DNA from: Streptosporangium pseudovulgare
Lineage (GTDB): Bacteria > Actinomycetota > Actinomycetes > Streptosporangiales > Streptosporangiaceae
Reading direction: 5' to 3'
DNA: 64,000 bases
NCBI RefSeq assembly: GCF_014648055.1
Contig: NZ_BMQJ01000006.1
Span: forward strand, 1-64,000
Shown: positions 1-7,224 of the stretch, piece by piece
How the letters are laid out: the number at the start of each line of letters is the position of its first letter
Position numbering within the stretch: the stretch's first letter is position 1
Notes under the pieces: model-generated
Seen by the model: the letters and a program-made list of their open reading frames with translations, nothing else
The model's database searches: none
Told to the model about the DNA's origin: nothing
Program-made: the position numbers and the translations under genes

Positions 1-222
1 CGGGCCGAGGCGGTGGTTGTTCGCCGGGGTCTCGATCCGCAGGACGCCGTCGGCGTACTCGGCCGTGGTCTGCTCGGCGGCCTTGAGGTCGCGGTCCTTG
101 GCGGCGTTGGCGGGCAGGATCTCGACCGTGGTGTCGGTGCGGTCGGCGGCGATGAGCCGGACGCGTCCGGCGGGGAGGTGCAGGACGGCGGTGATCGGGG
201 CGGGGGTGGTGAACGTGTGCAT
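1..222 (-). CDS. DUF4097-like beta-strand protein, partial (3' end outside window)
   Basis: The first 74 residues are visible, starting MHTFTTPAPITAVLHLPAGR and continuing through alternating short beta-like segments with a repeated 'T..V.I..' texture. This matches the DUF4097 family, whose members form a beta-helix or beta-strand repeat and have no known enzymatic role. The ATG at 222 is preceded by GAGGGAG eight bases upstream, a good ribosome binding site. The gene diverges from a remnant of an HTH regulator at 484. In related actinomycetes DUF4097 genes often sit beside such a regulator, so the upstream palindromes probably controlled it. The C-terminal part is beyond the window edge. Confidence 0.7.
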   Translation of the reverse strand, partial: MHTFTTPAPITAVLHLPAGRVRLIAADRTDTTVEILPANAAKDRDLKAAEQTTAEYADGVLRIETPANNHRLGP

Positions 223-245
223 CGTGTGCTCCCTCGTGGTGGCGG

Positions 246-399
246 CTCGTTGTTTCCGACAACGAGAAAGCTACGTTGCTTTCCGAATGCATGCAACATG
301 TTCTTTGCTTGCGATCAGCGTTTATGCAGGTAGATGCGAGATAATCATTGCAACGTCTTCTCGCGTAACGCAACGTCGAGGCGGTCGAACGTTGCAATG
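246..399. promoter_or_regulatory. Palindrome-rich operator region
   Basis: The region between the DUF4097 gene and the regulator remnant is unusually AT-rich for this chromosome and carries nested inverted repeats. CTCGTTGT (246-253) pairs with ACAACGAG (259-266) across 5 bases. CATTGCAACG (346-355) pairs with CGTTGCAATG (390-399) across 34 bases. Further GTTGC/GCAAC half-sites lie at about 275-297 and 366-375. These look like binding sites for a dimeric HTH protein controlling a divergent promoter. No protein is shown to bind; this is inferred from symmetry and position. Confidence 0.55.
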
Positions 400-483
400 A
401 ATTGAAGGCGAACGCTATGGTGGAGGCGTCAGGGAACGCCGAGCGGCCCCATGGAGCACCCATGGGGCACGAAGGAGATCGCG

Positions 484-609
484 ATGCCGGGAGGCAGGCT
501 CACCCAGCAGGACCGCCGGCAGATCGCACTGGGACTGGCCGAAGGGCAGGCCGTGGGGCGGCGAGCCCAGGCGGGCCGGGAGGGTCAGGCGAAGACGTCC
601 TGCTGGTAG
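484..609 (+). pseudogene. 5' remnant of an HTH (MarR/IS30-like HTH) regulator gene
   Basis: The ATG at 484 has an ideal Shine-Dalgarno (GAAGGAGAT) and starts MPGGRLTQQDRRQIALGLAE. This closely resembles the N-terminus of actinobacterial regulators whose first domain is an IS30-type HTH ('LTQQ-R-QIALGLA-G--Y-EIARRL'). After about residue 24 the similarity stops: the reading frame continues as unrelated residues and ends at a TAG at 607-609, giving 41 codons. Its 3' part overlaps the end of the P450 gene (585) on the other strand. The simplest reading is a regulator gene truncated by insertion or deletion at about 555-585, leaving its promoter, ribosome binding site and first helix. The family call rests on only about 20 residues. 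Confidence 0.6.
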
Positions 610-3600
610 CGGCCCTCGGCCTCCAGCCCGCGCAGCCACTCCTCGCCGTCGCCGCCGGTCCGCTCGTGGTGGATCTCCGCCAGGACCCGCCGTACGGCGG
701 GCGCCATCCGCAGGCCGTCGCCGCAGACGTAGACGTGCGCGCCCCGCTCCAGCAGCTCCCACACCCGGTCGGCGCGGGCCGCGATCGCGTCCTGGACGAA
801 GCGGAAGGGGTGGCCGGGCACGGCGGAGAACGCCAGGTGCAGCTCGGTGGTCCCGGCGTCCTCCCATGCCCGCAGGTCGGAGCGGTACAGCCAGTCGTGC
901 TCGGGGTGGCGGCAGCCGTAGAACACCTCGGCCGGGCCGGTCGCGCCGGTCAGCGCCCGCTCCTCCAGGAACCCCCGCAGCGGCGCGAACCCGGTGCCCG
1001 GTCCCACCAGGATCACCGGCGTGGCCGGGTCCTCGGGCAGCCGGAACGGCGGGGCGGGGACACGCACGTAGCCGTAGAACACCTCGCCGGGCTCCAGTCC
1101 CGCCAGGTAGGCCGAGCACATCCCCCGGTAGGAGCCGCCGCCCGACCAGGACGGGCCCTCGACCAGCCCGACGGTGATCCGCACCCGGCGCGGGTCGGCC
1201 AGTGGCGAGGACGAGATCGAGTAGTAGCGCGGCCGGATCGGGCCGGCCAGCTCCAGGAACACCGGCAGGGGCAGCGTGATCGCCGGGAAGCGCTCCAGCA
1301 GCGTGAGCACCGAGATCCGCTTGGCCAGGACCTCGTCGGCGTAGCCGTCCGAGAGGGCGGCGAGCCGCTCCCGGGTCCAGGGGCAGTCGGTGTGCGCGGC
1401 CAGCGCCGCGAGGTCCGAGCGGGTGGCGACCTCCTGCAGTTCGGCGAACTCCGACAGCAGCAGCCCGGCCGTCACCGGGGTGTCCACCGGCAGGTGGGTC
1501 GTGCCGCGCGAGCTGAGCCGTACCACCTGGTCGCGCGGGACGCGCAGGCAACGCAGCGCCCACTCGACCAGTTCGGGGTCGTTCTTGCCGAAGACGGCCA
1601 GGTGGTCGCCCGCGGTGTAGGTCACGCCCTCCGGCAGTTCGGCCACGATGGAGCGCACCCCGGGCCGCGGCGCCTCCAGCGAGAAGTCCCACAGCCCGGC
1701 CGGGTCGCCGGTCAGCTCCTCGTTGGACAGCACGGTCAGCGGGACGGCCTCCGGGGACACGACGGCGGGCCGCACGTCGGCCTCGGTGAGGACCTCCATC
1801 TCGTAGCGGGGCGCGTTGTCGGCGGCGGCGGCGCCGTACTCGGCCGCCAGCGCCGCCCACAGCCCGGCGGTCCACGCCGACACGTCGCCGTCGAAGTCGC
1901 CGTCGGCGTCGGCCTCGCCCCGCTCGACCAGGGGTACGGCCCCGGCGCCGACGAGCTTGTCGAAGGCGCGGCGCGGGAAGCCCTGGTAGGTCGGCCACTG
2001 GGTGTTGCCGCAGCCGAGCAGCGCGAGCCGTACGCCGTCCATGCGGGGCAGGTCGTCGAGCGCGTCGAAGCGCTGGGCGTTGTCGGGCGCCTTGCCGTTG
2101 TAGGTGGAGGTGACGACGACGAGCACGCCCTCGGCGGGCGGGACGAGGTCGTCGAGCGTGGTCAGCGTGGTCGCGAACCCGGACCGCGCGGCCCGGTCGG
2201 CCAGCCGCTCGGCGATGTCGGCCGAGCTGCCGAGGTTGGAACCGTAGGCGACGGTGAGGGCGGTGCCGGAGCCGACGGCGAGCGCCGTCTCGGCGACCTC
2301 GGCGGCGTCGTGCCCGGTGTCCGCCGCGGCCCCCGCCGCCCCCCTCTCGTACGGCCTGCGCTCCCGCACGCCGATCGTGAAGTCGTCGGGCTTGAGGGTG
2401 AGCGTCTGCTTGATGCGCATCCGGTAGACGCCGGGGTCGGAGACCGCGAGCCTCTGCAGCACCATCGCCAGGGCGAGCCGGGCCTCGGTCAGCGCGAACT
2501 GGCGCCCGATGCAGGCCCGTTCGCCGTTGCCGAACGGCTTGTAGGCGGCCGGGTGGTGGGCGGTCTTGTTCTCCGGCAGCCACCGGTCGATGTCGAACTC
2601 CTCCGGCCGGTCCCACGCCTTGGGGTGCCGGTGCAGCGACGGCAGCAGGACGACGCAGGTCTGGCCCTTGCGCACCGGGTAGCCGCCGATCGCGGTGTCG
2701 TCGAACGCCTTGACGGCGAACGCCGGGATCGGGGACCAGATCCGCAGCGTCTCCTCCAGGATCCGCGGGATCACGTCCAGCTTCATGATCGTCTCGTACG
2801 TCGGCGTCGTGTCTCCGGGCAGCAGCCGGTCCACCTCGGCGTAGGCGAGGGCGAGCACGTGCGGGTTGCGCAGCAGGTTGTACAGCGCGAACGACAGCAG
2901 GCCGCTCGTGGTCTCGTGCCCGGCGATCAGGAAGGTGAGGACCTGGTTGCGGATGTTCTCGTCCGACAGCCGCTCGCCGGTGCGCGGGTCGGCGGCCTCC
3001 AGCATCAGGCCGAGCAGGTCGCCCGTGCCCCCGCCGTCCCCCTCTCGCCGCTGCCTGATCACGTCGTCCACCAGGTCCTGCATCACGCGGATGTCGGCCC
3101 GGTAGTCCTCCTCGCGCTTCTTCTTCAGCCTGGTGACGACGGGCAGCTGCCGGTTGCGGAGCATCGCCTCGGTCAGCGCGTTGCCCATGGACCGCAGGAA
3201 GGGGTGGAGCTCGTCGGAGGAGAAGGAGTCGAACCGGTAGCCGAAGCCGGTCAGCGAGATCGTGTCGAGGGTGAGCCGGGTCATGTCCTCGGGCACGTTG
3301 ACCCGGTCGGACCGCGCCCACTTGCCCACCAGCGCCTCGGCGACCTCCAGCATCTGCGGGAAGTAGACCTTCATCGACCGCTGGCTGAACGCCGGCATCA
3401 GGATGCGGTGCGCCTGCCCCCAGACGGGCTCGTCGTGGCGGGCGGTGAACAGCCCGTCGCCGCTGAAGTCGCGCACGATCGACAGCGGCGGGTCGATGCC
3501 CTTGTAGAAGCGCGTCTCGTCGCAGACCTCGGCCACCAGGTCGGGGTCGTAGACGAACAGGACCTGGCGGCCCAGCAGGTCGAGCTGGAAGATCCCCTCA

Positions 3601-3716
3601 TCGTGCTCCGCCGCGACCTCGTCGAAGAACGCGGCGGGCGAGTGCGCGGGGATCTGCAGGGTGTTCCCGAACACGGGCAGCCCCCGGGGGGCGGGAATCG
3701 ACCGGATCGCGGCCAT
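585..3716 (-). CDS. Self-sufficient cytochrome P450 / NADPH-P450 reductase fusion (CYP102 type)
   Basis: A 1043-residue cytosolic monooxygenase with haem, FMN and FAD/NADPH modules in one chain, as in P450 BM3; such enzymes typically hydroxylate fatty acids. Visible landmarks: GDGLF at 86-90, matching the BM3 Phe87 region; I-helix AGHETT at 265-270; ExxR at 322-325; haem ligand Cys402 in FGNGERACIG; FMN-binding YGSNLGSSAD from 491 and TSTYNGKAPDNA from about 537; FAD-binding RYYSISSSP; NADPH-binding PGTGFAPLRGF; and VYVCGDG near the C-terminus. Length matches the family. The ATG at 3716 has GGAGGGA seven bases upstream. The gene diverges from a TetR regulator across twin palindromes (3757-3790), which implies substrate-responsive repression. 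The substrate cannot be read from sequence. Confidence 0.95.
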   Translation of the reverse strand: MAAIRSIPAPRGLPVFGNTLQIPAHSPAAFFDEVAAEHDEGIFQLDLLGRQVLFVYDPDLVAEVCDETRFYKGIDPPLSIVRDFSGDGLFTARHDEPVWGQAHRILMPAFSQRSMKVYFPQMLEVAEALVGKWARSDRVNVPEDMTRLTLDTISLTGFGYRFDSFSSDELHPFLRSMGNALTEAMLRNRQLPVVTRLKKKREEDYRADIRVMQDLVDDVIRQRREGDGGGTGDLLGLMLEAADPRTGERLSDENIRNQVLTFLIAGHETTSGLLSFALYNLLRNPHVLALAYAEVDRLLPGDTTPTYETIMKLDVIPRILEETLRIWSPIPAFAVKAFDDTAIGGYPVRKGQTCVVLLPSLHRHPKAWDRPEEFDIDRWLPENKTAHHPAAYKPFGNGERACIGRQFALTEARLALAMVLQRLAVSDPGVYRMRIKQTLTLKPDDFTIGVRERRPYERGAAGAAADTGHDAAEVAETALAVGSGTALTVAYGSNLGSSADIAERLADRAARSGFATTLTTLDDLVPPAEGVLVVVTSTYNGKAPDNAQRFDALDDLPRMDGVRLALLGCGNTQWPTYQGFPRRAFDKLVGAGAVPLVERGEADADGDFDGDVSAWTAGLWAALAAEYGAAAADNAPRYEMEVLTEADVRPAVVSPEAVPLTVLSNEELTGDPAGLWDFSLEAPRPGVRSIVAELPEGVTYTAGDHLAVFGKNDPELVEWALRCLRVPRDQVVRLSSRGTTHLPVDTPVTAGLLLSEFAELQEVATRSDLAALAAHTDCPWTRERLAALSDGYADEVLAKRISVLTLLERFPAITLPLPVFLELAGPIRPRYYSISSSPLADPRRVRITVGLVEGPSWSGGGSYRGMCSAYLAGLEPGEVFYGYVRVPAPPFRLPEDPATPVILVGPGTGFAPLRGFLEERALTGATGPAEVFYGCRHPEHDWLYRSDLRAWEDAGTTELHLAFSAVPGHPFRFVQDAIAARADRVWELLERGAHVYVCGDGLRMAPAVRRVLAEIHHERTGGDGEEWLRGLEAEGRYQQDVFA

Positions 3717-3756
3717 GGAAATCCCTCCTTCGGCGGCGGCTCCCGATACCGCCAGC

Positions 3757-3790
3757 CATACACCGTATGGAAGCTATCATACGGTGTATG
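3757..3790. promoter_or_regulatory. Twin TetR-type operators overlapping a leaderless promoter
   Basis: CATACACCGTATG (3757-3769) and CATACGGTGTATG (3778-3790) are exact reverse complements separated by 8 bases, and each is itself a CATAC-N3-GTATG dyad. The unit can be read as two operators or one 34-base palindrome, as expected for two cooperating TetR dimers. A -10-like TATCAT (3775-3780) lies 7 bases before the regulator's ATG (3788), which is inside the right arm. Repressor binding here would cover the regulator's own promoter and start and sit about 40 bases upstream of the P450 start. Confidence 0.85.
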
Positions 3791-4363
3791 GCAGTAAGTG
3801 CGCGCAGGGGACGACCCCTGACCCCCGGGGAGATCCACACGACGGCCCTGCGGCTGATCGACGCGGCGGGCGTGGAGAAGCTGTCCATGCGCAAGCTGGC
3901 GGCCGAGCTCGACGTCAACCCGATGTCCCTCTACCACCACGTCCAGGACCGGACCGACCTGCTGCGCGGTGTCTGCGCCCTCGTCGCCGCCGAGGTGCGG
4001 CTGCCCCCCGACGACGGCACGCCCTGGCAGGACCAGCTCCGGGCCCTGGCGCACGCCTACCGCTCGATCGCGCGCTCCCACCCCTCGCTGTGGTCCCACA
4101 TGGACACCCACCCCGACGTCGTGGACCAGTCGGGCGCGCTGTGGGTGGTCTACAACCGCATCCTGGTCGCCGCCGGGGTTCCCGCGGACCGGCTCGCCCA
4201 CACCCGCAAGGCGCTCTTCACGTTCGTCTCCGGTTTCCTCACCGCCGAGAGCGGTGGTCTCCTGTCGAAGCTCGACGGTGTGGACGACGCCGACGCGACG
4301 TTCGCGGTGGCCGTGGACCTCATCATCGCCGGGCTGGAGAGCGGCGTGTCCCGGGAGCGCTGA
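3788..4363 (+). CDS. TetR/AcrR family regulator divergent from the P450
   Basis: A 191-residue repressor. The N-terminal HTH spans about residues 13-60 with the typical 'A.RLIDAAGVEKLSMRKLA' and 'NPMSLYHHV' recognition-helix pattern; the C-terminal half resembles the tetracycline-repressor-like ligand-binding fold. I chose the ATG at 3788 over the in-frame ATG at 3767 because a TATCAT -10 element sits 7 bases upstream (a leaderless transcript) and alignment to family members starts here. No Shine-Dalgarno is present. The operators overlap the promoter, so the protein probably represses itself and the divergent P450 gene, with a fatty acid or xenobiotic as inducer (inference). Confidence 0.88.
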   Translation: MAVSARRGRPLTPGEIHTTALRLIDAAGVEKLSMRKLAAELDVNPMSLYHHVQDRTDLLRGVCALVAAEVRLPPDDGTPWQDQLRALAHAYRSIARSHPSLWSHMDTHPDVVDQSGALWVVYNRILVAAGVPADRLAHTRKALFTFVSGFLTAESGGLLSKLDGVDDADATFAVAVDLIIAGLESGVSRER

Positions 4364-4402
4364 CCCGCGGCCCGCCTCCGGCGGCCCCCGCGGCGCCCTC
4401 TC

Positions 4403-4485
4403 CGGAGCCCGCCGTCACCGGATCCGCGGACCCGATGGCGCCCGTCTCGCCACGGCGCCCCTTCGGAGCCCGCCGTCACCGGATC
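4403..4485. repeat. 22-bp direct repeat in the convergent gap
   Basis: Between the converging TetR and macro-domain genes a 22-base unit beginning CGGAGCCCGCCGTCACC occurs at 4403-4424 and again at 4464-4485, 61 bases apart, followed in both copies by a similar GCGGA/CCGA tract. It may be a local duplication. No terminator hairpin with a T-run is visible in the gap. Confidence 0.6.
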
Positions 4486-4557
4486 GCGGATCCGACGGTG
4501 TCCACCCCGCCACGGAGGCCCTGACCGGGGCCCGGGCAGCAGGGCACATCCGCTCCG

Positions 4558-5232
4558 TCAGCCGCGGAAGCCCCGCGGCTCGGGCGGCGTGATCCGCACC
4601 CGCTCCTCCTCCGGACGGCTGTCGAGGTCGTCGAGCTGCTCGACGATCGTCTTCCGCAGGTCGTCGTAGTCCTGGAAGCGGTACTCCTTGAACAGGGTGT
4701 AACCCGCCCACATGAGGTTGGCGCAGACCCGCGCCGGCACCCGGCCCGTCGCCGCGCCCATGCCGACCAGCGCCACCGACCCGATGCTGCCCGGCTCCCG
4801 GTCGTTCTGCATGTGGACGGCCTGGAACGCGGCGGCGCACGCCAACGCCACGTTCAGCGTCTCGCTCACGTCCTGCACCGACTCCTCCATCGTCGGCGTC
4901 GAGATCAGGAACCTCGGCTCGACCGCCCCGGACGGCACACACACCGCGCTTCCCACCGGCAGCGACCCCCCGAACCCGTCACGGATGGCCCGCTGGACGC
5001 GCAGCTGGATCCCCGCCCCGAGATGCCGCTTGATGGCCGCGTCGACCCCGCCGTCCATCCGCCCGCGGGAGTTGGTCGGACTGACCCAGGCATCGACCTT
5101 CCGGCTGAGGATCGACCCCTTGTGGATCTCGACCTCGGGCTCGTCGGCGAACGCCGCCCGCCACGACTCCACCACCTTCGCGCTGATGTCCGCCAGCACT
5201 ACCCTGAGCGGCTGCACACGCTCGACGGTCAT
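4558..5232 (-). CDS. Macro-domain protein, candidate ADP-ribose binder/hydrolase
   Basis: A 224-residue soluble protein with a macro domain over about residues 33-185. The binding-loop signature reads KGSILSRKVDAWV, then SPTNSRGRMDGGVDAAI (residues 51-67), with Asn54 and the Gly61-Gly62-Val63 turn in the expected places. The second phosphate-binding loop is VALVGMGAATGRVP (153-166). Macro domains bind or hydrolyse ADP-ribose on proteins or nucleic acids. The C-terminal 35 residues are charged. The ATG at 5232 has GGAG at good spacing. The gene is divergent from a protein with an ADP-ribosyltransferase domain, so it is the likely reversing or immunity partner. Hydrolase activity is inferred; it could be only a reader. 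Confidence 0.85.
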   Translation of the reverse strand: MTVERVQPLRVVLADISAKVVESWRAAFADEPEVEIHKGSILSRKVDAWVSPTNSRGRMDGGVDAAIKRHLGAGIQLRVQRAIRDGFGGSLPVGSAVCVPSGAVEPRFLISTPTMEESVQDVSETLNVALACAAAFQAVHMQNDREPGSIGSVALVGMGAATGRVPARVCANLMWAGYTLFKEYRFQDYDDLRKTIVEQLDDLDSRPEEERVRITPPEPRGFRG

Positions 5233-5448
5233 GACTCACTCCGGTCGCGAGAGGGGATGTTTACGACACCCGGCAAAGTACCGAACCGGACCGACAATCC
5301 AGAACCTGCTCGACGGTCCCGGGGAACAGGCCGTCCCCCTGTGGAGCGGCTTTCCCGATATCGCGCCCACGCCCCTCACACGGCACAATTCCCCCAATTT
5401 GATCAACCGCACCGTCATCGGTGCGGCGCGCCGATCCGGGAGCCCACG

Positions 5449-7065
5449 ATGAGCGACACCACCGCCCCCACCCCGCCGGACCCGAACGACCCGCTGGCCC
5501 TCGCCGAGCTCTTCAAAGGCGGCGGCGAGCCGTGGCTGCCGCTGCTGAAGCCCGTCGTCGAGGCGCAGCCGGACGCGGCCGCGTTCATCGGCCCGGGCCG
5601 CGGCCCGCAGGTCGTGCCGGTACGGGAGCTGACCTTCCAGGCGCTCAAGCCCAACCCGCCGCACAGGTGGAAGGTCGTCGTCTTCGGCCAGAACCCGTAC
5701 CCGCGGGCCGAGAGCGCCACCGGCATCGCCATGTTCGACAACACCTTCCACGACTGGAACGACAGCCAGTTCGGCAAGGTCGTCTCCATCCGCTGCATCA
5801 TCAAGGCGGCGGCGATGTGGAAGCACGGCATCCCCAAGAAGACGCCGATCGCCGACATCCGCGCGCTGCTGAAGGAGCACGACACCGTGCAGCCGCCGGA
5901 GTGGTTCCAGGCGATGCTCACGCAGGGCGTGCTGCTGCTGAACGCGGCGCTCACCGCCAGCGCCGACGGGGCGATGGCCACCGGCCGGCACACCGCGTTC
6001 TGGCGGCCGGTCGTCGAGGCGCTCGTCGAAGAGATCCTGAAGGCCAAGCAGAACGCCGACGAGCCGGACCGGGGTGTGGTGTTCGCCTGGTGGGGAGCCC
6101 ACGCCCGCAACCTGAAGGAGGTCGTGCTCCGGCTCCAGAAGAAGTATCCCGAGGTGGAGGTCTGGCACATCGACCACCCCAACCCCGCGGCCCAGGGCGA
6201 CATCTTCTGCGACGGGGACCACTTCGCCGCGGTGAACACGGCGCTCAGGGCGCTCGGGACCGACGAGATCGACTGGTTGCCCAGCAGGGGCTGGAACGAG
6301 GGCGCGGCGCTGACCGGTGGGGCGGACGCGGACACGGCCGACCGCATGGGGGCGTTCATCGCCTCCACGATGGAGCTGCACAAGCTCTACCTCGAACGGC
6401 TCGCGAGCGTCAAGGACGAGGGACTGGTCCTTCCCGCGATCAGCGGCGTGTCCGACACCCCGCTCATGGACTTCCGCGAGGCCGTCGCCCCGGTGGCCGC
6501 GCTGTTGCCGGGTCTCGACCCGCACGTGGAGCAGTCGTACCGGTTCGGGGAGAAGCAGGCGGGCGACGCGGCCGGCGTCCTGTCCGCCGACGAGGTCGCG
6601 GCCCTCTACCTCTACACCTGTGAGTCGGCGTTCTACCGGCGGATCAACGCCACCCTGCGCGACCCGGACCGCACCCGGATCGTTCCGTACCTCCCGTATC
6701 TCCGGCTTCTGTCCTCGGCCGTGTCGCGACTGCCGGCCCGCCGGGAGCCGCTGTGGCGCGGGGTCTCGCTGGACCTGCGGGCGCAGTACCCACTGGGCCG
6801 GACCGTGACGTGGTGGGGCGTGTCCTCGTGTACGCCCAGGCTCGGCGTGGCCCAGGCGTTCCTCGGCCGCCGCGGCAAGCGGACGCTCTTCGAGGTGCTT
6901 CCCGCGCGGGCCGTGGGCATCAGCGGCTTCTCCGCGTTCACCGGCGAGGAGGAGTTCATCCTCGCTCCCGGCACGCAGCTCGCGGTGACCGACGTGCGGG
7001 CCGAGCGCGGCGGCCTGTGCACCGTACAGCTCACCGAAGTGGACGGGCAACGCCTGGTGGCGTGA
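5449..7065 (+). CDS. Uracil-DNA glycosylase-like / ADP-ribosyltransferase fusion
   Basis: A 538-residue two-domain protein. Residues about 70-270 match family 1 uracil-DNA glycosylases: VVVFGQNPYP (77-86) for motif GQDPYH, GVLLLNAALT (160-169) with base-reading Asn165, VVFAWWGAHA (210-219), and HPNPAA (243-248) for HPSPLS with His243. The catalytic Asp of GQDPY is Asn82. Residues about 375-538 match mono-ADP-ribosyltransferases of the R-S-E class: LYLYTCESAFYRRINATLR (387-404), Arg437 in LWRGVS, Ser459-Ser460 in GVSSCT, and E500-x-E502 followed by FILAPG. The ATG at 5449 has GGGAG upstream; longer in-frame starts lack support. It is divergent from a macro-domain gene. UDG-directed ADP-ribosylation at DNA is an inference. 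Confidence 0.85.
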   Translation: MSDTTAPTPPDPNDPLALAELFKGGGEPWLPLLKPVVEAQPDAAAFIGPGRGPQVVPVRELTFQALKPNPPHRWKVVVFGQNPYPRAESATGIAMFDNTFHDWNDSQFGKVVSIRCIIKAAAMWKHGIPKKTPIADIRALLKEHDTVQPPEWFQAMLTQGVLLLNAALTASADGAMATGRHTAFWRPVVEALVEEILKAKQNADEPDRGVVFAWWGAHARNLKEVVLRLQKKYPEVEVWHIDHPNPAAQGDIFCDGDHFAAVNTALRALGTDEIDWLPSRGWNEGAALTGGADADTADRMGAFIASTMELHKLYLERLASVKDEGLVLPAISGVSDTPLMDFREAVAPVAALLPGLDPHVEQSYRFGEKQAGDAAGVLSADEVAALYLYTCESAFYRRINATLRDPDRTRIVPYLPYLRLLSSAVSRLPARREPLWRGVSLDLRAQYPLGRTVTWWGVSSCTPRLGVAQAFLGRRGKRTLFEVLPARAVGISGFSAFTGEEEFILAPGTQLAVTDVRAERGGLCTVQLTEVDGQRLVA

Positions 7066-7135
7066 GCACCCGGGCGTACCAGGCGTCCCAGGACCGCGAT
7101 CAGAAACGGTTGCCTGAGGGCGTATCGGTCATCAG

Positions 7136-7161
7136 CCTGCATACCCATACGACTATGCAGG
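7136..7161. terminator. Weak inverted repeat between convergent genes
   Basis: CCTGCAT (7136-7142) and ATGCAGG (7155-7161) pair across 12 bases, 70 bases after the UDG-ART stop and before the end of the GH65 gene. The stem is short and has no T-run, so a terminator role is only possible. Confidence 0.3.
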
Positions 7162-7224
7162 TAACAGGAAGGGCCACGGGACTCCTCTCCCGCGCGGGCG
7201 CCGCACGGGCGCCGCGCGGAGCGC

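Noticed and set aside
402-3797. A 1131-codon open frame on the plus strand opposite the P450 gene
   Set aside because: Arg/Gly/Val-rich low-complexity translation with no domain; an antisense shadow of the P450 coding sequence caused by high-GC codon bias.
4813-5448. A 212-residue N-terminal extension of the UDG-ART protein
   Set aside because: The extension overlaps the macro-domain gene on the other strand and is low-complexity; a good ribosome binding site and the natural protein start lie at 5449.
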